Shown here in pieces: positions 54,030 through 62,548 of a stretch of DNA of 64,000 bases. Within the stretch, counting starts at the first letter, position 1, and every line of letters begins with the position of its first letter. Under the pieces are notes generated by a model. It did not search any database and was not told where the DNA came from. It was given only the letters and a program-made list of their open reading frames with translations. The position numbers and the translations under genes were made by a program. Source of the DNA: Rhodobacteraceae bacterium EL129 (lineage in GTDB: Bacteria; Pseudomonadota; Alphaproteobacteria; Rhodobacterales; Rhodobacteraceae). Where the stretch lies: the NCBI GenBank assembly GCA_900313005.1, contig ONZJ01000002.1, forward strand, positions 2,434,996 through 2,498,995, in the 5' to 3' direction.

Positions 54030-56467
54030 GTGGGCCCGCCAGCCACTATGAGATCGTTATCATCGGCGGTGGTATTGCCGGAGCCAGCGCGGCCTATCAT
54101 CTGGCCAAGCTGGGCAAGACAGACGTGGCAGTGCTGGAGCGCAACCAGCTGACCTCGGGCACCACATGGCATGCGGCGGGTCTGATCATGCAGCTACGTG
54201 GCACCCATGCGCTGACCGAACTGGCGCGTTACAATGTTGAACTTTATTCGACGCTTGAGGCTGAAACTGGGCAGGCGACCGGGTTTAAGCAAAACGGCAC
54301 TTTGGGTGTCTGCCGCACCAAGGAACGGCTGTTTGAGACCCGGCGCGCTGCCTCAATTGCACACAGCAGCGGGATTGAGGCGCATATGCTGTCGCCATCT
54401 GAGGCCGCCGAGATTTACCCCAGCATCGACCCATCGGTGATCGAAGGGGCGATCTATATCCCGAAGGACGGCCAGACCAACCCGGTCGACACCACCATGT
54501 CTCTGATTGCTGGTGCCAAGCAGCGTGGCGTGTCCGTGTTTGAAGGCACCGAGGTGCAAACCTTGGAACGTTTGCCCTCAGGTGAATACCGCATCCAGAC
54601 CCGAGAGGGAAGCATCCGTTGTCAGACGCTTGTTCTGGCCTGCGGTCTCTGGACCCGCGAGTTGGCCGCACAAGTTGACGTGCGCGTCCCGCTGTATCCG
54701 GCCGAGCATTTTTATGTGGTGACCGAGCCTTTGGCGGCGGCCACCTCCGGCCTGCCAGTGCTACGCGATACGGATGGGCACACCTACGTCAAAGAGGACG
54801 CAGGCAAATGGCTGGTCGGCGCGTTTGAGCCCTGGGGCAAGCCACTGCGGATGGATCAACTGCCCCAAGACAGCGCCTTTATTGAGCTGCCCGAGGATTG
54901 GGATCATTTCGCGCTGCCCTACACCAAGGCGATGGAGCTCTTGCCCGATCTGCAAAACGCAGGGATCGCCAAGTTCTTCAACGGCCCTGAAAGCTTTACC
55001 CCTGATCTGCTGTTCATGCTGGGCGAAGCCCCGGAAAGCCCCGGGTGCTACATCTCGGCAGGTTACAACTCCGAAGGGATCGAATTTAACGCAGGCGCCG
55101 GGCGGGCCTTGGCAGAATGGATTGTCGAAGGGCATCCCACGATGGATCTGAGCCATGTGGATGTGGCCCGGTTCCATCCGTTTCAGGTCAATCGCCGTTA
55201 TCTGCATGACCGCACTGCCGAAATTCTAGGGCTGCATTACAAACCCGACTGGCCGCACTATCAGAAGGAAACCGCACGTGGGGTGCGCAAAAGCCCCTTG
55301 CATGATCGCTGGGCCGCGCTGAGGGCCAGTTTTGGCGAGGGCATGGGTTGGGAGCGCCCGATGTGGTTTGCGCCGCAGGGCACGTCCCCCGACAACATCT
55401 ATTCACACACCCTACCCAATTGGTTTGAACACACGGCAGCGGAATGCAAAGCCGCGCGCGAGGCGGCGATCCTGTTGGATCAGTCGTCATTCGGCAAACA
55501 CCTGGTGCAGGGCCGAGATACCTGCGCAGTCTTGCAGCATATGTGCGCGGGAAACGTGGACGTGCCTCTGGGCAAGCTGGTCTATACCCATATGCTGAGT
55601 GATGCAGGCGGGATTGAAACGGATATCACGGTCAATCGCTTGGCCAAAGATGAATTCCTGATCATCTCCTCGGCCACCGTGCATCCGCGAGACAAGGCCT
55701 GGATCAAACGCCATTTGGGCGATGGGCATGTGACATTAACCGATGTGACCTCTGCCTATGCGGTGTTGTCGCTGCAAGGGCCTGCCTCTCGGGCGATCCT
55801 GTCAGAGGTCTGCGATGCTGATCTTGGCAACGAAGCCTTCCCCTTTGCTACGTCGCAACCCATCCAAATCGGCTATGCCACCGTTATTGCCAATCGTCTG
55901 ACTTATGTAGGTGAATTGGGGTGGGAGCTGCATATTCCGTCAGAGATGGCCCAGCATGTGTTTGATGTGATCTGGAAGGCCGGGGGCGCGCACGGGCTGA
56001 AACCTGCTGGATATCACGCGCTGGAGCATCTGCGGTCCGAGCGGGCCTACCGCGAGTATGAGCTGGATCTGACGCCCGAAGATACGCCGCTGGAGGCGGG
56101 TCTTGGTTTTACGGTCGATTGGGACAAGCCGGGCGGATTCAAAGGCCGGGATGCGCTGCTGCGCCAGCGCGAGGGACCATTGACGAAACGGCTGGTGATG
56201 TTTCGCCTGAGTGATCCCGCGCCCGTGTTGTGGCACGAAGAGCCCATTCTGCGCGACGGGGCCTATGTGGGCTATATCAGCTCAGGAGCTTATGGTTTTA
56301 CGTTGGGGGCCTCTGTGGGCATGGGCTATGTGCATCATAACGACGGGGTCACCGCCGATCTTTTGCAATCAAGCACCTGGGAGATCGAGGTGGCAGGCCA
56401 GCGCTACGCAGCCGAAGCCTCATTCCGAGGGTTTTACGACCCGACCGGCGCGCGCGTGAAGGGATAG
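54026..56467 (+). CDS. Dimethylglycine/sarcosine dehydrogenase-like flavoprotein (DAO + GcvT domains)
   Basis: An 813-residue two-domain protein. The N-terminal FAD domain has VIIGGGIAGASAAYHLAKLG at residues 11-30, then TTWHAAGL with His49 at the covalent FAD position of dimethylglycine dehydrogenases. The C-terminal GcvT domain starts near residue 440 (FEHTAAECKAAREAAILLDQ) and ends VGMGYVHHN. Such enzymes oxidatively remove N-methyl groups, passing the carbon to tetrahydrofolate. This implies the pathway substrate carries an N-methyl group. It is first in the rightward structural set, after the regulator. Confidence 0.87.
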   Translation: MSGPASHYEIVIIGGGIAGASAAYHLAKLGKTDVAVLERNQLTSGTTWHAAGLIMQLRGTHALTELARYNVELYSTLEAETGQATGFKQNGTLGVCRTKERLFETRRAASIAHSSGIEAHMLSPSEAAEIYPSIDPSVIEGAIYIPKDGQTNPVDTTMSLIAGAKQRGVSVFEGTEVQTLERLPSGEYRIQTREGSIRCQTLVLACGLWTRELAAQVDVRVPLYPAEHFYVVTEPLAAATSGLPVLRDTDGHTYVKEDAGKWLVGAFEPWGKPLRMDQLPQDSAFIELPEDWDHFALPYTKAMELLPDLQNAGIAKFFNGPESFTPDLLFMLGEAPESPGCYISAGYNSEGIEFNAGAGRALAEWIVEGHPTMDLSHVDVARFHPFQVNRRYLHDRTAEILGLHYKPDWPHYQKETARGVRKSPLHDRWAALRASFGEGMGWERPMWFAPQGTSPDNIYSHTLPNWFEHTAAECKAAREAAILLDQSSFGKHLVQGRDTCAVLQHMCAGNVDVPLGKLVYTHMLSDAGGIETDITVNRLAKDEFLIISSATVHPRDKAWIKRHLGDGHVTLTDVTSAYAVLSLQGPASRAILSEVCDADLGNEAFPFATSQPIQIGYATVIANRLTYVGELGWELHIPSEMAQHVFDVIWKAGGAHGLKPAGYHALEHLRSERAYREYELDLTPEDTPLEAGLGFTVDWDKPGGFKGRDALLRQREGPLTKRLVMFRLSDPAPVLWHEEPILRDGAYVGYISSGAYGFTLGASVGMGYVHHNDGVTADLLQSSTWEIEVAGQRYAAEASFRGFYDPTGARVKG

Positions 56468-56470
56468 AGC

Positions 56471-57448
56471 ATGGGGCGTATCCACATCTCAGACATTGAA
56501 GCGGCTCAAACCCGGATCAAGGGCCACGTGGTGCGAACGCCCTTGCTGAGTGCCAGACCTCTGTCGCGTGCTCTAAGCTGCGAAGTACGACTGAAACCTG
56601 AGTTTTTGCAGGAAACCGGGTCGTTCAAGCTGCGCGGGGCCAGTAATGCGATGTTGTCCTTGGATGCAGCGACTCGTGCGCGGGGCGTGGTGACGGCCTC
56701 AAGCGGCAACCACGGCCCGGCCCTGGCCTGCGCGGCCACGCGATTGGGTGTGGCGTCCACGATCTGCCTGTCTGAAATGGTGCCCGAAAACAAAATCGCC
56801 AATGTGCGCGCCAATGGCGGCACGCCTCGGGTGGAGGGGCGCGATTATGATGTGTCCTTGAGAATATGTATGGGCTTGGTGCGGGATGAAGGCCTGCACC
56901 TGGTGCATCCTTTCGATGACCCAGATGTGGCCGCTGGGGCTGGCACTGTCGGGTTGGAACTGGCGGAAGATGCACGCGATCTGGACTGTGTTTTGGTGCC
57001 GCTCTCAGGTGGTGGGCTGCTTGCGGGTATCGCCACGGCCCTCAAGGCACGTAGCCCGCAAACCCGGGTGATCGGCGTTTCAATGGAGCGCGGGGCATCC
57101 ATGGTCGCCTCGTGGAAGGCGGGACGGCCTGTCGAGGTGCAAGAAGAGGATACGATCGCCGATGCCCTGGGCGGCGGGATCGGGTTAGACAACCAATGGA
57201 CCTTTGAAACTGTGCGCGATTTGGTCGACGACTGTGTGACGGTCACCGAAGACCAAATCAAAGACGCCATACGTCTGATCTTTGCGACCCAAGGCTTCAT
57301 GGTCGAAGGCGCTGGTGCGGTCGGTGTGGCAGCCCTGATGTGCGGCAAAGTCACCCCCGACGGCCCCGCTGCCTGCGTGTTAAGCGGGCGCAATATTGCG
57401 CATCAGGCGTTTTGGGATGTCATTCAAGAGAAAGGCCTACCCGCATGA
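56471..57448 (+). CDS. Threonine dehydratase-like PLP enzyme, first EutB-type paralogue
   Basis: A 325-residue fold-type II PLP enzyme. The PLP lysine is Lys53 in TGSFKLRGASNA; SSGNHGPALAC and the Gly-rich VPLSGGGLLAGIATAL phosphate-binding loop follow. It belongs to the threonine dehydratase/serine racemase group and is about as long as EutB, but its SSGNHGPALA loop differs from the STGNHGRGLA of EutB. It may eliminate ammonia or water from a hydroxy-amino acid. It begins three bases after the flavoprotein stop. Confidence 0.83.
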   Translation: MGRIHISDIEAAQTRIKGHVVRTPLLSARPLSRALSCEVRLKPEFLQETGSFKLRGASNAMLSLDAATRARGVVTASSGNHGPALACAATRLGVASTICLSEMVPENKIANVRANGGTPRVEGRDYDVSLRICMGLVRDEGLHLVHPFDDPDVAAGAGTVGLELAEDARDLDCVLVPLSGGGLLAGIATALKARSPQTRVIGVSMERGASMVASWKAGRPVEVQEEDTIADALGGGIGLDNQWTFETVRDLVDDCVTVTEDQIKDAIRLIFATQGFMVEGAGAVGVAALMCGKVTPDGPAACVLSGRNIAHQAFWDVIQEKGLPA

Positions 57449-58212
57449 GTGAATTCGCGTCCACCCCTGTCACAGCCACGTTCACGCCGGACGGCGGCCC
57501 CGGCACACACCGGATTGGCTGCGTCTTGCTGTCCAATGATTATGCAACCGAGCGGGATTTCATCAACATGCGCCCCTCGGATGATGTAGCGCTGTTCTTC
57601 ACCCGGGTGGAAAACACGCCCGATTGCACCACTGAAACCCTGCCGCTGATGGCTCCGCACATACAAGTGGCCGCCGGGTTGGTGGTCCCCGAGGGACGGT
57701 TGGACGTGATGGTCTATGCCTGCACCTCAGGCACTGTGGTGATGGGCTATGACCGGATATGCGAATTGATCCACGCCACCCGTCCCGGTGTCAAAGTGGT
57801 GACACCGATCACCGCATCACTCGCTGCCTTGGCAACTTTTGATGCACGCAAACTGGCGGTGCTGACGCCCTACACCGATGACGTAAACGCGGCCATTGCC
57901 GGGCATCTCGAAAGTAAGGGCCACGAGATTAACGCTTTCACCTCGTTCGGAATTGAGGACAACGAAGTTATGGCCGCCCTGCCCCCAGATGCGATTTATC
58001 AAGCGGCCCTTGAGGCGGACCGGCCCGAGGCCGATGCGTTGTTCATCTCCTGCACGGCCATCCGCGCCGTAGATGTGGTGGAGCGGATCGAACAGACCCT
58101 TGGGAAACCGGTGGTCACAGCCAATCAGGCCCTAGTGTGGCAGGCCTTGCGTTGGGCCGGATACGACGCGCCCATCGAAGGCTATGGCCAATTGCTCAGA
58201 CAAACAGACTAA
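57445..58212 (+). CDS. eutA: EutA-like protein (Asp/Glu racemase-like fold)
   Basis: A 255-residue protein of the Asp/Glu/hydantoin racemase-arylmalonate decarboxylase fold. Two catalytic-type cysteines are visible: Cys93 in VYACTSGTVVMG and Cys203 in LFISCTAIRA. This matches EutA of ectoine/5-hydroxyectoine utilisation clusters, where it is proposed to act with EutB and EutC to convert a hydroxylated diaminobutyrate. Maleate isomerases share the fold. The ATG at 57445 overlaps the preceding stop by ATGA. It is cytosolic. Confidence 0.8.
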   Translation: MSEFASTPVTATFTPDGGPGTHRIGCVLLSNDYATERDFINMRPSDDVALFFTRVENTPDCTTETLPLMAPHIQVAAGLVVPEGRLDVMVYACTSGTVVMGYDRICELIHATRPGVKVVTPITASLAALATFDARKLAVLTPYTDDVNAAIAGHLESKGHEINAFTSFGIEDNEVMAALPPDAIYQAALEADRPEADALFISCTAIRAVDVVERIEQTLGKPVVTANQALVWQALRWAGYDAPIEGYGQLLRQTD

Positions 58213-58226
58213 CACAGGAGGAAGAC

Positions 58227-59126
58227 ATGCGCCCCAATGATGTACTCTCGCACCCGGCACGGGTGATGGATCAGGCCGAGCGTGAATTTTTCTTTGATCA
58301 GGGTTATGCCGTCAAAGAGAATGTCATCTCGCCGGAGTGGATTTCCAAACTCAACGCGGGTGTGGCGCGGCTGGTTGAAAAGTCGCGCGTACTGACCGCC
58401 TCGGATGGGATCTTTGATCTTGAGCCGGGTCACACGGCAGACACCCCGCGGCTGCGCCGGATTGCGTTCATGGATGAGCTGGACGAGGTGTTCTGGGATT
58501 TCGCCCAAGACTCCAACCTACCCGATATGGCCGCAGATCTGATGGGGCCGGACGTGAGGTTCCGCGAAGTGATGCTCAACATTAAATGGATGGGTGGCGG
58601 ACAAGAGGTGAAATGGCATCAGGACATTCCGTTTTACCCGATGACCAATTTTTCTGTGGCACAGTTTCTGGTGTGTCTGGATGACGTGGGTCCCGAGCAA
58701 GGCCCGCTGATGGTTGTGCCCGAAAGCCACAAAGGTCCGCTTTATGATCACTATGATGATGACGACAATTGGCTGGGCTTCATCCCCGATGAACGGCTAC
58801 ACGACGCCAAATTGGACGACGCGGTTGAGCTGACAGGCCCCGCTGGCACAGTGACCGTGCACCATTGCCGCGCGTTGCATGCCAGCCGCGCCAATCTCAG
58901 TGACCGCAGCAGGCCGGTGCTGATCATCGGTTACGCGGCGGCGGACAATCGGCCTTATGTGGCTCCGGCGTATCGCTCCAAGAACTATGATGCGCTGGTA
59001 CGCGGGAAAGATGCACGCTTTGCGCATCACGAGCCCGGAGATATGCGCATGCCCCCCGATTGGTCAGGCGGGTATACGTCGATCTTCGACCATCAAGAGA
59101 AAGTTGATGAAGGCGGGTTGACGTGA
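58227..59126 (+). CDS. Phytanoyl-CoA dioxygenase (PhyH) family enzyme
   Basis: A 299-residue Fe(II)/2-oxoglutarate dioxygenase. The facial triad is His131/Asp133 (KWHQDIPF) and His218 (RALHAS), with Arg229 (DRSRPVLI) for 2-oxoglutarate. AGGAGG stands eight bases before the ATG at 58227. EctD, the ectoine hydroxylase, belongs to this family, but the exact EctD signature (WHSDFETWH type) is absent. In a catabolic operon, it more likely hydroxylates or demethylates the substrate. Its stop overlaps the eutB-like start (ATGA). Confidence 0.85.
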   Translation: MRPNDVLSHPARVMDQAEREFFFDQGYAVKENVISPEWISKLNAGVARLVEKSRVLTASDGIFDLEPGHTADTPRLRRIAFMDELDEVFWDFAQDSNLPDMAADLMGPDVRFREVMLNIKWMGGGQEVKWHQDIPFYPMTNFSVAQFLVCLDDVGPEQGPLMVVPESHKGPLYDHYDDDDNWLGFIPDERLHDAKLDDAVELTGPAGTVTVHHCRALHASRANLSDRSRPVLIIGYAAADNRPYVAPAYRSKNYDALVRGKDARFAHHEPGDMRMPPDWSGGYTSIFDHQEKVDEGGLT

Positions 59127-60106
59127 ACAACGTTACGGTTGACCGCATTGAGGCAGCACAGGCGCGTATCGCTTCAACCATCCACCCGACACAGATGGTC
59201 CAATCAACGCGCTTGTCCGAGCTGTGCGGCGTGCCCGTGCATCTCAAGCTTGAACACCAGCAACGCACCGGGTCGTTCAAACTGCGCGGGGCCGCGAATG
59301 CGGTGCTCAGCCTGACCGAGGCGGAACGCGCACGCGGTGTGGTCGGGGTCTCCACCGGCAACCACGGGCGCGGATTGGCCTATGCGGCACGCCAAAACGG
59401 GGTGCGTTGCATTGTGGCCATGTCCGAACTGGTGCCGCAAAACAAGATCGAAGGCATACGGGCGCAAGGCGCCGAAGTTCGGATCATAGGCCGCAGTCAG
59501 GACGACGCGCAGGTTGAAGTGGACCGGTTGGTGTCGGAGGAGGGCATGACCATGATCCCGCCTTTTGATCACCCCGACATCATCGCAGGCCAGGGCACCT
59601 TAGGTCTTGAGATGGCTGACGCCCTGCCGGGGGCCACCACGGCCATTGTTCAACTGTCTGGCGGCGGCTTGATCTCGGGCGTGGCGGCTGCTCTGAAAGC
59701 GCGTATTCCGGGCATCCGCGTCGTAGGTGTCTCGATGGAGCGTGGGGCGGCGATGTATGAATGCCTGCAAGCAGGCAAGCCCATCCACGTGGAAGAAATG
59801 ACAACGCTGGCCGATTCCCTGGGGGGCGGCATTGGGCTGGATAACGCCTATACTTTCAATATGTGCCGCGATCTGGTGGATGACATCGTTCTGGTCTCCG
59901 AGGCCGAAATTGCCACCGCAATCCGCCATGCCTATTGGCACGAAAACCAGATTGTCGAAGGTTCGGGCTCGGTCGCCATGGCCGCCTTGTTGGCAGGTAA
60001 GGTCAAACCGGATGGTCCAACGCTGGCCTTGGTCAGCGGCTGCAACATTGATATGGCTTTGCATCATCGCATTATTTCCGGCGAAGACGTCGACGTCACC
60101 CAATAG
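59123..60106 (+). CDS. eutB: EutB-like hydroxyectoine utilisation dehydratase
   Basis: A 327-residue fold-type II PLP enzyme with Lys53 in RTGSFKLRGAANA. The features STGNHGRGLAYAAR, LVPQNKIEGIRAQGAEVRII and GRSQDDAQVEVDRLV match EutB proteins of hydroxyectoine clusters closely. EutB is proposed to dehydrate the hydroxy-diaminobutyrate intermediate. It follows the PhyH gene by a 4-base overlap and precedes eutC by 9 bases, as expected of a eutBC pair. The paralogue at 56471 shares its length and layout. Confidence 0.82.
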   Translation: MNNVTVDRIEAAQARIASTIHPTQMVQSTRLSELCGVPVHLKLEHQQRTGSFKLRGAANAVLSLTEAERARGVVGVSTGNHGRGLAYAARQNGVRCIVAMSELVPQNKIEGIRAQGAEVRIIGRSQDDAQVEVDRLVSEEGMTMIPPFDHPDIIAGQGTLGLEMADALPGATTAIVQLSGGGLISGVAAALKARIPGIRVVGVSMERGAAMYECLQAGKPIHVEEMTTLADSLGGGIGLDNAYTFNMCRDLVDDIVLVSEAEIATAIRHAYWHENQIVEGSGSVAMAALLAGKVKPDGPTLALVSGCNIDMALHHRIISGEDVDVTQ

Positions 60107-60115
60107 GAGGCAGAT

Positions 60116-61108
60116 ATGCCCGACATCAAAATCCTGACCGAGGCAGAGTTGCGCCAGCTTGTGCCGCTTGATCTGGCGGCGATCGACTGTGTGGAACAGG
60201 GCTTTGCGGCTCTGGCCCAGGGCAAAGTGGTCATGCCCCCGATCATGTCGATGGAGATGGCTGAAAACAACGGCGAGATTTGTGTGAAGGCGGCCTATGT
60301 GCCGGACCTCGACAGTTTTGCAGTTAAGATGAGCCCCGGTTTCTTTGACAATCCCGCGCTTGGCCTGCCCAGCACATCTGGTCTGATGGTGGTCTTTTCC
60401 TCGCGCACCGGGGTGCTGGAGGCCCTTCTGCTGGACAACGGATACCTCACGGATGTGCGTACGGCTGCGGCGGGGGCTGTCTCGGCGCGCTATCTGGCCC
60501 GCGAGGACGCATCACGGGTCTGCATCCTGGGCACAGGGGTGCACGCGCGGTTGCAGCTCAAGGCGCTGATGCTCGTGCGGCCCATCACTCAGGCCACCAT
60601 TTGGGGGCGGGATGCGGCCAAAGCCACGGCCTTGGCGGCAGAGTTGAGCACCGATTGTGGGATTGACGTGACCGCCTCCACCGACGCGGAAGCGGCTGTA
60701 TCCGCGGCAGATGTGATTATCACCACCACCGCTTCGGCAGACCCTTTGATCATGGCCGATTGGCTGCGCCCCGGCCAGCACATCACTGCCATGGGATCGG
60801 ATCAGGAATACAAATGCGAATTGGACCCGGCCTGCGTGACGCGCGCCGATCTCTATGTGCCCGACAGCCAAGCTCAAACCACCGAGCGCGGAGAGTTGCG
60901 CAGGGCACTTGAGACAGGCCTCGTAGCGACTGACCAGAGATTTTCTGAATTGGGAGACCTTGCAATCGGACGGGCCAAAGGCCGCCAATCCGACTCTGAG
61001 ATCACGATTGCGGATTTGACTGGGACCGGCGTTCAGGACACGGCCATTGCGACCTTTGCGCTGACCCGATCCGAGACACGCTCCTTGGGATCGGCGTTCA
61101 AGAATTAG
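60116..61108 (+). CDS. eutC: EutC-like ornithine cyclodeaminase family protein
   Basis: A 330-residue NAD(P)-dependent enzyme of the ornithine cyclodeaminase/mu-crystallin family. SARYLAREDASRVCILGTGVHARLQL near residue 122 includes the Rossmann motif; VYVPDL, KMSPGFFDNPALGLPSTSG and ITAMGSDQEYKCELDP are family landmarks. In ectoine clusters EutC acts after EutB, probably reducing the product imine. AGGAGG precedes the ATG. Its stop is only three bases from that of the convergent hyi-like gene. Confidence 0.82.
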   Translation: MPDIKILTEAELRQLVPLDLAAIDCVEQGFAALAQGKVVMPPIMSMEMAENNGEICVKAAYVPDLDSFAVKMSPGFFDNPALGLPSTSGLMVVFSSRTGVLEALLLDNGYLTDVRTAAAGAVSARYLAREDASRVCILGTGVHARLQLKALMLVRPITQATIWGRDAAKATALAAELSTDCGIDVTASTDAEAAVSAADVIITTTASADPLIMADWLRPGQHITAMGSDQEYKCELDPACVTRADLYVPDSQAQTTERGELRRALETGLVATDQRFSELGDLAIGRAKGRQSDSEITIADLTGTGVQDTAIATFALTRSETRSLGSAFKN

Positions 61109-61111
61109 ACT

Positions 61112-61861
61112 TTAAATCAAGTCTCTCCACCCCAACCCTTCTGCAACAGTTGAAGCGGGGCGGTATTCGCATCCGAATGCGCCATCGTACCCGGCGGCTT
61201 GAAAAGCGGGCAGCAATTCGGCGTAGTTCAACACGCCCGGAAATGGCTCGGCCCGGTGTTCGGCCGCAGCAATCTGAACATGGCCAATTCGGGCCGCATG
61301 TGTTTTGAAGAGTGCCGGAATATCTCCGCCTTCTGCGTGAATGTGAAAGCAATCAAACATGATTTTCAGGCGCGTATGATCCACCTCATCAAGTGTATCC
61401 ACGGCCTGTTGAATGGTCCGCAGATGAAACCCGGGACCTTGCGAGGCCGAGACAGGCTCAATCAGGATGGTTCGATCAAACTGCTCCAGCGCATAGTTCA
61501 GCGCGGAGAGATAGGTGCGCTGCGCACCGGCATCCGATGTCACACCCGCAAGCACATGTATGGCCCCGGCCCCGATATCATCGGCAACCTCAACAGATGC
61601 ATCCACATCACGTTTGGCCTGATCTGACATGTCGGGCATAGCCGCACAGCCAAGAGTTTCGCCCATCCGCACATTCAGTCCCAACACCGGCAGGCCGGTG
61701 TCTGCCAGAACATCGCGCAGCGCGTTGCGATCCTCGGACTGGGCCTGATCGTGAAACTCTACCGCGTCAAATCCATGGGCCTTGGCCGCGCGGATGCGAT
61801 CCAGAAACGGCAGTTCTGTCCACAAGTACCCAAGGTTGGCAGAATAACGATATCTGCTCAT
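61112..61861 (-). CDS. Hydroxypyruvate isomerase family TIM-barrel protein
   Basis: A 249-residue sugar-phosphate isomerase/epimerase-like TIM barrel. SANLGYLWTELPFLDRIRAAKAHGFDAVEFHD is the N-terminal Hyi signature, and metal-binding residues are in ILIEPVS, MFDCFHIHAEGGD and GHVQIAA. Hyi interconverts hydroxypyruvate and tartronate semialdehyde; relatives (OtnI) act on 2-oxo-tetronates. It converges on eutC, so is not part of that transcript. The unknown gene at 61873 ends 11 bases before its start and reads the same way. Confidence 0.85.
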   Translation of the reverse strand: MSRYRYSANLGYLWTELPFLDRIRAAKAHGFDAVEFHDQAQSEDRNALRDVLADTGLPVLGLNVRMGETLGCAAMPDMSDQAKRDVDASVEVADDIGAGAIHVLAGVTSDAGAQRTYLSALNYALEQFDRTILIEPVSASQGPGFHLRTIQQAVDTLDEVDHTRLKIMFDCFHIHAEGGDIPALFKTHAARIGHVQIAAAEHRAEPFPGVLNYAELLPAFQAAGYDGAFGCEYRPASTVAEGLGWRDLI

Positions 61862-61872
61862 GCGACGGCCCC

Positions 61873-62451
61873 TTACGGCATCAGCACATCTGTGCGCACG
61901 TAATCGCTGCTGTCCTCGCTGAGATCGTCGAACAGCAATTCAACCCGGATCGACTGAATGCTGCCCGCGGCAAAACTGGCATAGGGCAGCCCGTCGCTGT
62001 CGGTAATCGCGTTGGGGGCATTGGTGTTTTCATGGCAGGGCGGCAAGGGCCAGACCTGCATTTCACCCCCGTTGATGGCATACCGCATCTGGTGCAGACC
62101 GCAACGCCAGGCCCACAGATGAGTCACATAGACCAGATCCTGCCCATCGTAATCACGAATGGCCACCCAGTTGCCTTTAGTGGCGGCCAGAATCGGTTTC
62201 ACCTCGGTTGCGGTGGTGAACTTACCGGTTGCGATTTGCGGCTCGGCGACAAACGTCTCTTCGGACCCCAGGCTGGGCGCATCTGTGTCCAACACCCCGT
62301 CCAGCAACGAGGTGCCCACATCCGTGGACAGCCCCATCTCTGCAGTTTCACTTTCAGCCTCCATCGCGGGGGCGTCAGTGTTCTGGACGGTGGACGTTTC
62401 AGCGCCGCCACCCATGGCCCCGGCCAAAATAAACAAGATCAAATCCAGCAT
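61873..62451 (-). CDS. Hypothetical exported protein, 192 residues
   Basis: A 192-residue protein with a short hydrophobic N-terminus (MLDLILFILAGAMGGG, probably a signal or anchor). An acidic Ser/Thr/Glu-rich stretch (residues 18-70) follows, then a compact domain with two Cys (WAWRCGLHQMRY, PLPPCHENT) and a C-terminal LLFDDLSEDSSDYVRTDV. No enzymatic motif is recognised. A GGGGAAC sequence precedes the ATG. It probably cotranscribes with the hyi-like gene, but a functional link is unknown. I do not recognise the family. Confidence 0.6.
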   Translation of the reverse strand: MLDLILFILAGAMGGGAETSTVQNTDAPAMEAESETAEMGLSTDVGTSLLDGVLDTDAPSLGSEETFVAEPQIATGKFTTATEVKPILAATKGNWVAIRDYDGQDLVYVTHLWAWRCGLHQMRYAINGGEMQVWPLPPCHENTNAPNAITDSDGLPYASFAAGSIQSIRVELLFDDLSEDSSDYVRTDVLMP

Positions 62452-62548
62452 CTGTTCCCCTTCTTAAATTCCTTCATTCACCCTCTTTCCGTTGCACGCC
62501 CCGACGCCCTATAGTGGCGGTAGGCAAGCAGGCAAGATCGAGGCGAGT

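Noticed and set aside
58227..59126. Calling the PhyH gene ectD (ectoine hydroxylase)
   Set aside because: Family ligands are present, but the EctD signature around the HxD motif is not, and the operon is catabolic.
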